Origin: Planococcus lenghuensis
Lineage (GTDB): Bacteria > Bacillota > Bacilli > Bacillales_A > Planococcaceae
Direction: 5' to 3'
Assembly (NCBI RefSeq): GCF_001999905.1
Contig: NZ_CP019641.1
Span: 248,001-312,000, forward strand
DNA: 64,000 bases
The position numbers and the translations under genes were made by a program. Each line of letters starts with the position of its first letter. Within the stretch, counting starts at the first letter, position 1. Under the pieces are notes generated by a model. That model worked only from the letters and a program-made list of their open reading frames with translations, had not been told where the DNA came from and searched no databases. Below are positions 1 to 8,170 of the stretch, piece after piece.

Positions 1-54
1 GATGAACAGAAGAACGTATTGAATCCAGGAGAAATCATCGAAATCGATTTTTAA
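1..54 (+). CDS. 3' end of an unidentified gene (partial)
   Basis: An open frame enters the window at base 1 and ends with TAA at 52-54, giving a C-terminus that ends in NPGEIIEIDF. Only 17 codons are visible, so the product cannot be named. No other frame is more convincing here. The 207 bases up to the hairpin at 262 show no further gene. Confidence 0.35.
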   Translation, partial: DEQKNVLNPGEIIEIDF

Positions 55-261
55 AAAAGCCTTCTGATGATTTAAGATGTCTTTAAAATAGCCAACGACT
101 GCTTCCAGGCTTGATTACTTCACTCCAAAGACACTGATTTAAACGAAGATTTTGATCAGACGATTTCTCCTGAAGCAATCAGAGGGACCGCAATGGTTAA
201 AAGAAAGTATCGCGACCGTTGCGAGGAAGATAACTCGATTGTCAGGAAAGAACGACTTGAA

Positions 262-296
262 AACAGCTGCCGCTAATTCATTTAGCGGCAGCTGTT
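262..296. terminator. Bidirectional hairpin terminator
   Basis: A perfect 15-bp stem (262-276 with 282-296) with a 5-nt loop is followed by a T-rich stretch on the plus strand and preceded by A residues. It lies just past the stop of the minus-strand sortase gene and could end that phoA-sortase transcript as well as anything arriving from the left. Confidence 0.75.
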
Positions 297-348
297 TTCT
301 TTCAAGATATCTCCTTGGCAGAAACAACAACGAATAAAATAATAACTT

Positions 349-1026
349 TTAGTGAACTTCTTCTACTTTGATTAATTCTGCCTGAATAATATAACGGTCT
401 GGGGCTGAACCTATAAAATCAAACGGGTAACAAGTTGTCAACGTCAATGTGGGCTTTTCCTTCTCTACGATTACGGTGCGGTCTTCGGCGTCGGTAATCC
501 AGATATCTCGGATTTGGTATTCGTATTTTTTCTCTTCTACTTCCAGGTAAAGCCGGTCCCCCTCTGCCAGCTGGTCCAGACCGATAAAGACGGTATCCCG
601 GTGTCCGGCAAGAGCTGTATGGCGCCGCTCGTTTGGCAGCGTAGTAAAAGAAGAATCATACACGCCGACCCCTTTTTGCAGTGTTTGCTGATCCGTGCCC
701 CAGTGAATCGGAAAGATTTTTCCCATTTTCGGGATGGTCAGCTGACCGATTTCGTCTCCCTGCTCATAACTGGGTGTCTTTAAGTACTCCTCCTGTTCCA
801 CTTCTTTTTGCTCTACGGTTTCCGTTGGCTTTACTGGATCATCACCTTCTTCCATAGGGGGTAGAAGTGTAGCTTCCTGTGTCCGGTCATTCCACTTTTC
901 ATCTATTGACTGGGCCTGCTCTTTATCAATTGTGACGGCGCTCGTCTGGTCCCACCATCCATACCCATTCCAGCCGATGAGGCAGATACCGAGGATAACG
1001 AATAAAATACCTGCTTGTCTTAACAC
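349..1026 (-). CDS. Class D sortase, partner of the alkaline phosphatase
   Basis: A 225-residue membrane-anchored cysteine transpeptidase. A hydrophobic N-terminal signal-anchor (about residues 5-24) is followed by an acidic linker and the sortase domain. The catalytic His lies in LAGHRDT, the Cys in TLTTCYPF, and the Arg in the following APDRYII segment. This order and size fit class D sortases, known in Bacillus to recognise LPDTA/S-type signals. The GTG start at 1026 is chosen because GGAGGTG sits 8 nt upstream. It lies 119 nt downstream of the phosphatase gene on the same strand, whose C-terminus carries a LADTATN signal, so the pair is very likely enzyme and substrate. A second class D sortase lies at 36.1 kb. 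Specificity between the two is not shown. Confidence 0.9.
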   Translation of the reverse strand: MLRQAGILFVILGICLIGWNGYGWWDQTSAVTIDKEQAQSIDEKWNDRTQEATLLPPMEEGDDPVKPTETVEQKEVEQEEYLKTPSYEQGDEIGQLTIPKMGKIFPIHWGTDQQTLQKGVGVYDSSFTTLPNERRHTALAGHRDTVFIGLDQLAEGDRLYLEVEEKKYEYQIRDIWITDAEDRTVIVEKEKPTLTLTTCYPFDFIGSAPDRYIIQAELIKVEEVH

Positions 1027-1065
1027 GTGGGCACCTCCTTACTTTTAGCTTAGACGAAAAAGAAA

Positions 1066-1089
1066 GGGCAGGCAACCAACGCCCACCCT
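1066..1089 (-). terminator. Weak hairpin between phosphatase and sortase genes
   Basis: On the minus strand a G-rich arm and a C-rich arm pair imperfectly around TTGGT and are followed by TTTCTTTTT. The position, 56 nt after the phosphatase stop and 40 nt before the sortase start, suggests a partial terminator that lets less sortase than substrate be made. The internal mismatches make this uncertain. Confidence 0.4.
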
Positions 1090-1145
1090 CCATACCAGGT
1101 ACTTGAATCTGCGAGAAAAACAGTGCCTTTAACAAATGGTTACCT

Positions 1146-2693
1146 TTACTGAAGCGGCTTACGCTTGCGCGTGGCGAGGAGAGCTCCTCCCATTAAAATA
1201 GCCATGATGCCAGCAAGAGTCCCAAGAGGATAATTCGTGGCCGTATCTGCCAGTTCCTCGCCTTCTACACTGACTCCGTTTAGATTTTCGTCCGTGGCCA
1301 ACTCCATAATTTTGAAGATGTTTTCTGCATTATCTGTGTTATCAATCATTCCATTGAAAAGTTCAGACCCAGGCCCATAAGCGTAAACAGGAACATCTTC
1401 CCCTGTATGCCCATCCGTTGTCCAGCCAGTTCCGGAACGAACATTGAAAATATGCTCAATGGCATTATCTACTTCTGCCAGCAGCTCTTCTTCCGGCGCA
1501 TTATCTTTCGCGTCGATTACCGACTGAATTTCTTCAGTGGTTAGTTCAAATCCAATATTGTCCCGGAGCACGTCTTCAATGTCGGCTCCTTCAGCAATCA
1601 ATGCAGCCATATAATCCGGTGTCTTCTCCGCCGCGTGAATCACTTCCGGATGCCACTCGTAAGCACTGCCACGGCCAATCGATAGTCCACCCGTTGAATG
1701 GTCTGCAGTTGTTACCACAAGCGTATCTTCGTTTTCTTTCGCGAATTCCATTACTTCTTCAAAAGCACCAGCAAAGTCTTCCATTTCGCTCATTGCAGCC
1801 ACCACATCGTTGTCATGTCCGGCCCAGTCAATCTGGCTGCCTTCCACCATCAAGAAGAAGCCATCCTCATCTTCGCTGAGACGATCCAATGCCGCTTCTG
1901 TCATCTGAGCGAGTGAAGGCTGTTCCTCTGGCCGATCGATTGCCTTATCAAGGCCTACAGGCGCGAACAAGCCCAGGACTTGGTCATTGTTATCTGCCTG
2001 CAACTCTTCTGTACTTGTCACATAGCTATAGTCATCATTCTGGAATTCTTCAGTAAGGTCCCGATCTTCACGGACAAAGTAATCCGTACCGCCACCGAGC
2101 AGGACATCAATGACATGTTCGCCGTTGACTGTATTATCGAAATAGTCATTTGCAATCTCGTTATAGTTTCTTCTGGATTCATCATGGGATCCATAGGCAG
2201 CAGGCGTCGCATGGTTGATTTGAGAAGTGGCAACGAGCCCTGTAGCTTTACCCGCTTCTTTTGCTGCTTCAAGTACTGTTTTGGTTTCCTGCTGGTCGAG
2301 ATCCACGCCGATTGCTCCGTTGTATGTTTTAACTCCCGATGCCATCGCAGTGGCAGTTGCGGCTGAATCCGGTATATTTTCTTTTGTATCCCCCTCCCCT
2401 CCATCATGGAAAGGGTCGGCACTGTACACTTTTTGCATTCCTGTTAAGTATGGGTCAAACACCGTATCTTCCATCACTTGTGTTTCCGGATCTTCCGTGT
2501 AGTAGCGGTAGGCTGTCATGTAAGCAGGTCCCATGCCGTCCCCGATCATCATAATCACATTTTTGGCCTGCTCGATATCCGTTTTTTCCTCTTCAGCAGC
2601 AACAACAGAAACTGGTGTAAGCGAAATGCTTCCTAGAGCTAAAGACGATAAAGCAGCTGTCGACATGAACTTTCTCGTGAAATGTTTTTTCAC
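1146..2693 (-). CDS. phoA: Alkaline phosphatase with C-terminal sortase signal
   Basis: A secreted PhoA-family phosphomonoesterase of 515 residues that releases phosphate from organic esters outside the cell. The N-terminus is a signal peptide (charged start, hydrophobic core, cleavage near VVAAEE). Active-site motifs appear in order: metal ligand in MMIGDGMG, nucleophile Ser in PDSAAT, EGSQIDWAGHDND, TTADHSTGG and TDGHTGE. The C-terminus ends in LADTATN, a hydrophobic stretch and RKRK, a cell-wall sorting signal of the class D type, so the enzyme should be covalently anchored rather than released. The GTG start at 2693 follows GGAGGGG. A four-repeat Pho box lies upstream and the matching sortase gene lies downstream. 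The family assignment is firm. Anchoring is inferred from the C-terminus. Confidence 0.93.
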   Translation of the reverse strand: MKKHFTRKFMSTAALSSLALGSISLTPVSVVAAEEEKTDIEQAKNVIMMIGDGMGPAYMTAYRYYTEDPETQVMEDTVFDPYLTGMQKVYSADPFHDGGEGDTKENIPDSAATATAMASGVKTYNGAIGVDLDQQETKTVLEAAKEAGKATGLVATSQINHATPAAYGSHDESRRNYNEIANDYFDNTVNGEHVIDVLLGGGTDYFVREDRDLTEEFQNDDYSYVTSTEELQADNNDQVLGLFAPVGLDKAIDRPEEQPSLAQMTEAALDRLSEDEDGFFLMVEGSQIDWAGHDNDVVAAMSEMEDFAGAFEEVMEFAKENEDTLVVTTADHSTGGLSIGRGSAYEWHPEVIHAAEKTPDYMAALIAEGADIEDVLRDNIGFELTTEEIQSVIDAKDNAPEEELLAEVDNAIEHIFNVRSGTGWTTDGHTGEDVPVYAYGPGSELFNGMIDNTDNAENIFKIMELATDENLNGVSVEGEELADTATNYPLGTLAGIMAILMGGALLATRKRKPLQ

Positions 2694-2733
2694 CGTTACT
2701 TCCCCTCCTACGTAAAGTTTTCGTACACCTTTT

Positions 2734-2787
2734 ATTATGGAGAAGGGTTGTTAAGGGCCTATTAACTAACCGTAAAGAATTCGTAAA
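2734..2787 (-). promoter_or_regulatory. Pho box and -10 of phoA
   Basis: Read on the minus strand, four hexamers spaced exactly 11 bp apart occur: TTTACG (2782-2787), TTTACG (2771-2776), TTAATA (2760-2765) and TTAACA (2749-2754). They match the TT(A/T)ACA-like direct repeats bound by PhoP in Bacillus. A -10 element CATAAT (2734-2739) follows after 9 nt, replacing a -35. PhoP control under phosphate limitation is inferred from this layout and the gene served. Confidence 0.85.
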
Positions 2788-3152
2788 ATCATTTGAATAT
2801 ACGCACTGTTCAAATTTCCAAAACCGAAGAGATTGCTGCTCCAACAAAATATGCGTTGTGCATAAGAGAGGGTGAGTGAGCATTCGTCGTTTTTCGAAAT
2901 TGTGGGGCTTTTTTAAGAAAACCACCCAACGCACTGAACTGAGCCCTGGTAAGTTTAAACATAGTGAATCTTTATATAATATGGTATTGAGCAAAGCAGA
3001 AGATGTAATATGACAACTGGGTTCTCCGAGGAATGAGGAATGCCGTATGTCTTTGTGCTCCCCATTATCCCATTAAAGAAGGAAACTAAAAGAAGTCCTG
3101 TTGCTTATGTTGCGGAGCTCGGTTATGGTAACTTTTATAAAAATCGGCCCTC
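2788..3152. other. Intergenic region, no gene seen
   Basis: This lies between the divergent phoA and pstB promoters. No open frame here has a ribosome-binding site or recognisable product, and no other structure stands out. The length (about 700 bp between the two start codons) is long for a divergent promoter pair. Confidence 0.5.
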
Positions 3153-3206
3153 TTTACATTATCTTTACATTACGTTAATGAGTCCTTAATAGTTTTTCGT
3201 TACAAT
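3153..3206 (+). promoter_or_regulatory. Pho box and -10 of pstB-phoU
   Basis: Four plus-strand hexamers at 11-bp spacing: TTTACA (3153-3158), TTTACA (3164-3169), TTAATG (3175-3180) and TTAATA (3186-3191). A -10 TACAAT (3201-3206) follows after 9 nt. The start codon of pstB is 190 nt further, so the leader is long. This gives pstB its own PhoP-type promoter, away from pstSCA. Confidence 0.85.
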
Positions 3207-3395
3207 TTAACTTATAGAAAACAAAAAGTTCATAAAGAGTTTCCTCTTGACAGCATAAGTAAAGGTTAGGTGGGCTACTCCGTCTCGCCTTTTTCTATGT
3301 AAATACAAAGAACAGTTTAAATGTTAGTTGAACTGATATAGTTAAAGTAAAAACACTAGAAAAAAGGATCAAAATAAGTTCGGAGGATAAAAATC

Positions 3396-4169
3396 ATGAG
3401 CGCAACAATGGATGGCAATGCAATCTTCAAAGTGGAGGATTTGAATCTGTGGTACGGCGATACCCATGCGCTAAAGAATATCAGCATGGAAATTGCCCGA
3501 AACCAGGTGACCGCGGTAATCGGTCCTTCTGGATGTGGTAAATCAACGTTTGTTAAGACCTTAAATAGAATGGTTGAGACGGTTCCTTCCGTACGTACCT
3601 CCGGGGACATTAAATACCGGAACCAAGGAATATTCGATTCGAATTATTTGGTTGAAGAACTAAGAACGCATGTCGGGATGGTGTTCCAAAAGCCGAACCC
3701 TTTCCCGAAATCAATTTACGAGAACGTGGCATACGGGCCGAAAATCCATGGCATTAAAAAGAAGCAGGTGCTGGATGAAATCGTCGAGAAAAGTTTAAAA
3801 GGCGCCGCCATCTGGGAGGAAGTAAAAGACCGGCTGCACGAAAATGCCTATGGCCTTTCCGGTGGTCAGCAGCAGCGGATCTGTATCGCCCGTTGCCTGG
3901 CAGTTGAGCCGGACGTCATTCTGATGGACGAACCTACTTCCGCGCTGGATCCAATTTCCACATTAAAAGTAGAGGAACTGATCAGAGAATTAAAAAAAGA
4001 CTATACCATCATCATTGTTACACACAATATGCAGCAGGCGGCCCGGATTTCAGATAAAACGGCCTTCTTCCTGAACGGGGAAGTCATCGAGATGGATGAA
4101 ACGGATAAACTGTTCTCAAATCCGGAGGACAAACGAACAGAAGACTATATCACAGGACGATTCGGATAA
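3396..4169 (+). CDS. pstB: Phosphate ABC transporter ATP-binding protein PstB
   Basis: The cytoplasmic ATPase that powers phosphate import through PstC-PstA. At 257 residues it has the family's normal length. Visible motifs are Walker [10 protein letters not shown] (about residue 43), the PstB-typical [15 protein letters not shown] stretch, signature LSGGQQQR, Walker [14 protein letters not shown] and the switch His in VTHNMQQA. The ATG at 3396 follows CGGAGG by about 9 nt. It is followed by phoU after 22 nt. Its partner genes pstS-pstC-pstA lie 2 kb away on the opposite strand, an unusual split of an operon that normally runs pstSCAB. Confidence 0.97.
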   Translation: MSATMDGNAIFKVEDLNLWYGDTHALKNISMEIARNQVTAVIGPSGCGKSTFVKTLNRMVETVPSVRTSGDIKYRNQGIFDSNYLVEELRTHVGMVFQKPNPFPKSIYENVAYGPKIHGIKKKQVLDEIVEKSLKGAAIWEEVKDRLHENAYGLSGGQQQRICIARCLAVEPDVILMDEPTSALDPISTLKVEELIRELKKDYTIIIVTHNMQQAARISDKTAFFLNGEVIEMDETDKLFSNPEDKRTEDYITGRFG

Positions 4170-4191
4170 ACTGAAGCGGGGGAAACAAACC

Positions 4192-4851
4192 ATGGCGAAC
4201 AGAAGCAGTTTTGATAAAAGCTTAAGCGAATTACGGGAAGACATTAAACACATGGCCGGCATGACGCGTGAAGCGCTGAGTCAGTCAGTTGCAAGCCTGA
4301 AGCAGCAGGACACGGTGCTCGCTGAAGAAGTCATCCAAAATGATAAAGCAATCAATGCGTTAGAAGAGAAGATCAATGAAAAAGCAATTTTACTAATTGC
4401 AAAAGAACAGCCGCTGGCCACTGATCTGCGCAAAATCATCGTTTCCTTGAAAATTTCGAGCGATGTTGAACGAATTGCCGATTTCGCCGTTAACGTGGCC
4501 AAATCGACGATCAGAATCGGAAAAGCGGAATTGGTCAAACCGATCATTCACATTCCGCAAATGGCCGATTTGGTGAACAAAATGCTGACGCAGGCGATCG
4601 ATGCGTATAAATACGAAGACACGAAGCTCGCAATTGCTTCATCCAAGATCGATGATGAAGTGGATGCGCTCTATAAGGAATCCATCACGGAACTGATCGA
4701 CATTGCGACGAAAGACAACACGAACATGGAACAGATCATGCAATTGGCGATGATTTGCCGCTACTTGGAGCGTTCCGGCGACCATGTGACCAACATCTCG
4801 GAAAATACGATTTACATGGTCAAGGGAATCAAAACAGATTTAAACACGTAA
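4192..4851 (+). CDS. phoU: Phosphate signalling regulator PhoU
   Basis: A 219-residue all-helical cytoplasmic protein that links Pst transport activity to PhoR/PhoP signalling and restrains phosphate uptake. Two repeats of the PhoU domain are visible, each with a conserved core: DLRKIIVSLKISSDVERIADFAVN and the later CRYLERSGDHVTNISE, which supply metal-binding acidic residues. The start at 4192 (MANRSSF) is chosen over an upstream in-frame ATG inside pstB because GCGGGGG precedes it by 9 nt and the length then fits the family. It is co-transcribed with pstB. Confidence 0.95.
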   Translation: MANRSSFDKSLSELREDIKHMAGMTREALSQSVASLKQQDTVLAEEVIQNDKAINALEEKINEKAILLIAKEQPLATDLRKIIVSLKISSDVERIADFAVNVAKSTIRIGKAELVKPIIHIPQMADLVNKMLTQAIDAYKYEDTKLAIASSKIDDEVDALYKESITELIDIATKDNTNMEQIMQLAMICRYLERSGDHVTNISENTIYMVKGIKTDLNT

Positions 4852-5104
4852 ATCCTATTTTTCTAGAACCTAAACTACAAGCTTTTGTCTGTTATTCTCA
4901 TCGCTATGAGAGGCACTTTTCATCGACCACAGCTAATCGGCTGTCTTGTCGCCTGCAATTTTGCTATAACTATCATCCCTCCTAGTAGATGATATCACCT
5001 CGGCTGAAAATCTTGTTTTATTCATATGGATTAACTTTTATGGAACCTCTTTCTTTAAGCTTCCAAGACCGCAGGAAGCAAAATTTCAATTTAGGATGAG
5101 TATA

Positions 5105-5818
5105 ATGAAAAATGTACTAGTATTTGATAGTCAATCAAACTTCCCCGGGAAAGATGCATTGATCAATAAAGGGTATCATTTTGAATACTTGTCCGAAATT
5201 GAGCCGACGCTGGTGAAATCAGTACGGTCAAGTGTCTCCGGTGTTCTGGTCTCGTTCGACCTTATTAAACTTGACATCGTTTCTTTCATTAGGAAGATCA
5301 AGACCGCCTTCGCAGATAAACCGTTGATTATTTATTCGGCGGATGATGATGGACTGAATACCATCCTGATGATTGAAGCAGGGGCTGATGAAGTGCTGTC
5401 GAGGGGCATGAACACCCGGGAAGCACAAGCCCGGGTAGTCAAACAGTTCAATATTTTTCAACAGTTGACGAGTTTTGGGGCGACTCAATTATTGCAGGCA
5501 GAATGTATCCATATCCATGAATTTAAACTGTATCCGAATAGTTATGAAATCAAAAAAAATGAAGAAGTCATCGAACTGACACCACGCGAATTCTTTACGT
5601 TGCTGTTTTTGTATGAAAACAGGGGGAAAATTGTCACGAGAGAAGATATCATAAACGAACTTAAGAATACATTCGGAAAAACAAGCGATAACAAACGCAT
5701 CACTGACATGTTTATCTCAAATATTCGAAATAAGCTCGGCTTGGATTGCTCAACTTCTTTCAACATTGCGACCGTCCGAGGAAGAGGATATTACTTAAAA
5801 TTCAACAATTCTACTTAA
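5105..5818 (+). CDS. Atypical OmpR-type response regulator
   Basis: A two-domain transcription factor of 237 residues. The C-terminal winged helix is clear: ELTPREFFTLLFLYENRGKI, then the recognition helix region RITDMFISNIRNKLG and the wing VRGRGYYLKF. The N-terminal 110 residues resemble a receiver fold but are degenerate. Near the N-terminus only one Asp is seen (VFDSQ), the phospho-acceptor candidate is the Asp of SFDLIK, and the usual Lys-Pro (as in TKPF) is replaced by Arg-Gly (SRGMN). Phosphorylation may therefore be lost or altered. No histidine kinase lies nearby. The position after phoU suggests a role in phosphate control, which is inference. The start at 5105 is favoured by TAGGATGAG upstream; 5096 is possible. 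Confidence 0.8.
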   Translation: MKNVLVFDSQSNFPGKDALINKGYHFEYLSEIEPTLVKSVRSSVSGVLVSFDLIKLDIVSFIRKIKTAFADKPLIIYSADDDGLNTILMIEAGADEVLSRGMNTREAQARVVKQFNIFQQLTSFGATQLLQAECIHIHEFKLYPNSYEIKKNEEVIELTPREFFTLLFLYENRGKIVTREDIINELKNTFGKTSDNKRITDMFISNIRNKLGLDCSTSFNIATVRGRGYYLKFNNST

Positions 5819-5819
5819 A

Positions 5820-5844
5820 GCGGGCGAACTTTGTGTTCGCCTGC
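5820..5844 (+). terminator. Terminator after the response regulator
   Basis: A 10-bp stem with one G-T wobble (5820-5829 with 5835-5844) and a 5-nt loop starts right after the stop codon. The T-tract is weak, so efficiency is uncertain. Confidence 0.6.
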
Positions 5845-6183
5845 TCCTTCACTAATTCCCAGCTCTTTTCCGAGGATAAACGGGAGTTCTCATCCTGTTC
5901 TCGCAGTCGCCAAGCTATCCCTTCACCCCTCTCTTTTTCTCATCATTCTTCAGAGTTTACTGGTTCGGTATACATAGAGGCAGAATGACATACTCCTCCC
6001 CTTTTATTCGGCTATTTTATAACCTGATTTATAAGTAGACAGAACACTGCCAGTCTCTAATAACTACTCTACTACCTCTCAAAAACTCAAAGCATGAAAC
6101 CTAGAAAAGAATTCGAGGCGTTTACCGGTTGATGAGCTCTTGTTTGCGATTTAGTGATCGTCTCGCAAAAGGGTGTGAAACAC
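5845..6183. other. Convergent intergenic region, no gene seen
   Basis: About 340 bp between the response-regulator terminator and the pstA terminator. I see no gene or repeat here. It marks the junction where the two halves of the pst system meet tail to tail. Confidence 0.5.
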
Positions 6184-6225
6184 GAAAAAGACCATCCTTA
6201 AGTCGGAAATACGACTTTCTGGATA
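6184..6225 (-). terminator. Terminator after pstA
   Basis: On the minus strand a stem of AAGTCG with CGACTT, extended by ATCC with GGAT, is followed by a run of five T (6184-6189). It ends the pstS-pstC-pstA transcript just past the pstA stop. Confidence 0.65.
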
Positions 6226-6237
6226 GCCCTTGTGTGC

Positions 6238-7116
6238 TTAGTATCTGTGCTGGAACTTGTTCCGGACCCAGACGGCAATGGCGTTCATGGCCAACAGGAT
6301 GACGAGCAGGACGATGATTCCTGCACCGGCGACGAATTGCCATTCCGGCTGCGGCCGGATGATCCAGCTGTAGATTTGGATCGGCATCGCTGTGTAATTG
6401 GCGAGCAGCGAATCAGGAATCGAATAAATCGTCGTGGCAGCGCCGACGACAATCAATGGAGCTGTTTCCCCGATTGCCCGGGACAGCGCAAGAATGGATC
6501 CTGTCAGGATGCCGGGAACCGAAGCCGGCAGCACGATCGTCCAGATGGTCTGCCATTTGCTGGCGCCCATCCCGGTAGAGGCTTCCCGCAAGTCATTCGG
6601 CACGGACCGGATTGCCTCTTGGGATGCGACGACAATGACCGGCAGGATCAGCAGGCTCATCGTGAGTGCCCCCGCAATCAAGGTGTAGCCCATGCCGAAC
6701 AAATACACGAAGAACGTCAGGCCGAGCAGGCCGAATACGATTGACGGAACGCCCGCCAGGTTCTGGACGTTCACTTGAATGAACCGGGTGAACCGGTTCT
6801 TCGCTGCATATTCCTCCAAGTACAATGCCGTGGAAACACCGAGGATGACCGCGATTGGCGCAGTCAGGAGCATCAGGAAGACAGAGCCCATGATGCCGGC
6901 CAGAAATCCGGCTTCTTCTGGAAACGGAGCCGGGAAGCTGGTGAGGAAATCAACGCCTAAGTAGCCGATGCCTTGCGTCAGAACCCGGTAGATCAGCAGT
7001 GCCAGGAAGACCAATCCCACTAGTGTCGCCACTAAGAACAGGTACTTCAGCCCCTTATTGAGCGTCACTCTTCCTTTTATGCGTTTGGCTGTGGATGCCG
7101 TTTCTTTCGAAGCCAT
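6238..7116 (-). CDS. pstA: Phosphate ABC transporter permease PstA
   Basis: A membrane permease subunit of 292 residues with about six transmembrane helices. The cytoplasmic coupling loop EAIRSVPNDLREASTGMGASKWQTI precedes the last helices, as in PstA. It forms the channel with PstC for phosphate import. Its start overlaps the pstC stop by one base (TAATG), showing tight coupling. pstB, normally next, is missing here and is found 2.1 kb further left on the other strand. Confidence 0.96.
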   Translation of the reverse strand: MASKETASTAKRIKGRVTLNKGLKYLFLVATLVGLVFLALLIYRVLTQGIGYLGVDFLTSFPAPFPEEAGFLAGIMGSVFLMLLTAPIAVILGVSTALYLEEYAAKNRFTRFIQVNVQNLAGVPSIVFGLLGLTFFVYLFGMGYTLIAGALTMSLLILPVIVVASQEAIRSVPNDLREASTGMGASKWQTIWTIVLPASVPGILTGSILALSRAIGETAPLIVVGAATTIYSIPDSLLANYTAMPIQIYSWIIRPQPEWQFVAGAGIIVLLVILLAMNAIAVWVRNKFQHRY

Positions 7117-8054
7117 TAGTAATCCTCCTTAAACTTCCGGACAATGTATTGCGACAAGAGATTCATCGCGAATGTGAACACGAACAGCGTCATGCCGACA
7201 GCGTAGATGCTGTAGTAGATGGTCGACCCGAAAGATGTATCGCCGGTAGCTCCCTGCACAATGAATGACGTGAGCGTCTGGATGGATTCCAGCGGATTGA
7301 ATGTCAGGTTCGGGGAAGCCCCGGCCGCGATGGTGACGATCATGGTTTCGCCGATCGCCCTGGATATACCGAGGACGACAGACGCCACGATTCCGGAAAG
7401 CGCGGCAGGCACCACGACTTTGAACGTGGTCTCCAATTTCGTCGCGCCCATGGCAAGAGCACCTTCGCGCAGTGAATTCGGAACCGCGTTCATGGCGTCT
7501 TCCGACAGGGATGCGATCATCGGGACGATCATGATGCCGACCACGATGCCGGCGCTTAACGCGTTGAACACGAGCAGGCCTGGAATCAGGCTCTGCAGGA
7601 TCGGTGTGACGAAAGTAAGGGCAAAAAAGCCATAGACGACAGTCGGAATGCCGGCCAGCACTTCCAGCACCGGCTTGATCACTCTCCGGGTCCGCGGTGT
7701 CGCATATTCACTCAAGTACACAGCCGAAGCGAAACCGAGCGGCAAGGCAACAGCGATTGCGATCAGCGTGATGAGCAGTGTACCGGCAATCAAGGACAGG
7801 ACTCCGAAGCTTCCGGTCCAAGGCGACCAGTGGGCACTCAGGAAAAACTCGGCGAACGACACTTCAGTGAAAAATACAATGGATTCCCGCAGCAGGGTGA
7901 AGAAAATGCCGACTGTCGTCAGGACAGAGATGACAGCACTGATGAGTAAGAATGTCGGAATGAGAGATTCCGTCGTTTTCCGCACATTTTTCTTCCGCTT
8001 GTTCTGCTGGATCATCAGTTGAACAGATTTTGCTTGATTTGTTGAAGATTCCAT
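7116..8054 (-). CDS. pstC: Phosphate ABC transporter permease PstC
   Basis: The second permease of the Pst channel, 312 residues and about six membrane helices. The coupling loop DAMNAVPNSLREGALAMGATKLETT and the segment ISRAIGETMIVTIAAG are typical. The start at 8054 (MESSTNQ) is chosen because AGAGGATAAAG precedes it; an earlier in-frame start at 8111 would run into the intergenic hairpin. It lies 116 nt downstream of pstS, with a hairpin between. Confidence 0.95.
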   Translation of the reverse strand: MESSTNQAKSVQLMIQQNKRKKNVRKTTESLIPTFLLISAVISVLTTVGIFFTLLRESIVFFTEVSFAEFFLSAHWSPWTGSFGVLSLIAGTLLITLIAIAVALPLGFASAVYLSEYATPRTRRVIKPVLEVLAGIPTVVYGFFALTFVTPILQSLIPGLLVFNALSAGIVVGIMIVPMIASLSEDAMNAVPNSLREGALAMGATKLETTFKVVVPAALSGIVASVVLGISRAIGETMIVTIAAGASPNLTFNPLESIQTLTSFIVQGATGDTSFGSTIYYSIYAVGMTLFVFTFAMNLLSQYIVRKFKEDY

Positions 8055-8115
8055 CTTTATCCTCTTTTTGTTGAGACATATTAAAGGAGCAAGCTCCCTT
8101 TCCCTAAACAAGGTC

Positions 8116-8149
8116 AGGGTCAGATCACTGGTTACCGTGATCTGACCCT
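8116..8149 (-). terminator. Hairpin between pstS and pstC
   Basis: A perfect 13-bp stem (8116-8128 with 8137-8149) with an 8-nt loop lies between the pstS stop and the pstC start. On the minus strand it is followed by GACCTTGTTTAG rather than a long T run, so it probably stabilises the pstS message or stops only part of the transcripts. Higher PstS than PstCA output is expected for binding-protein systems. Confidence 0.7.
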
Positions 8150-8170
8150 TGCCCTTATTGTGTGCTTCGT

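Noticed and set aside
1980-2422. Long frames antisense or out of frame within phoA
   Set aside because: They are composition shadows of the phosphatase gene and lack start signals and motifs.
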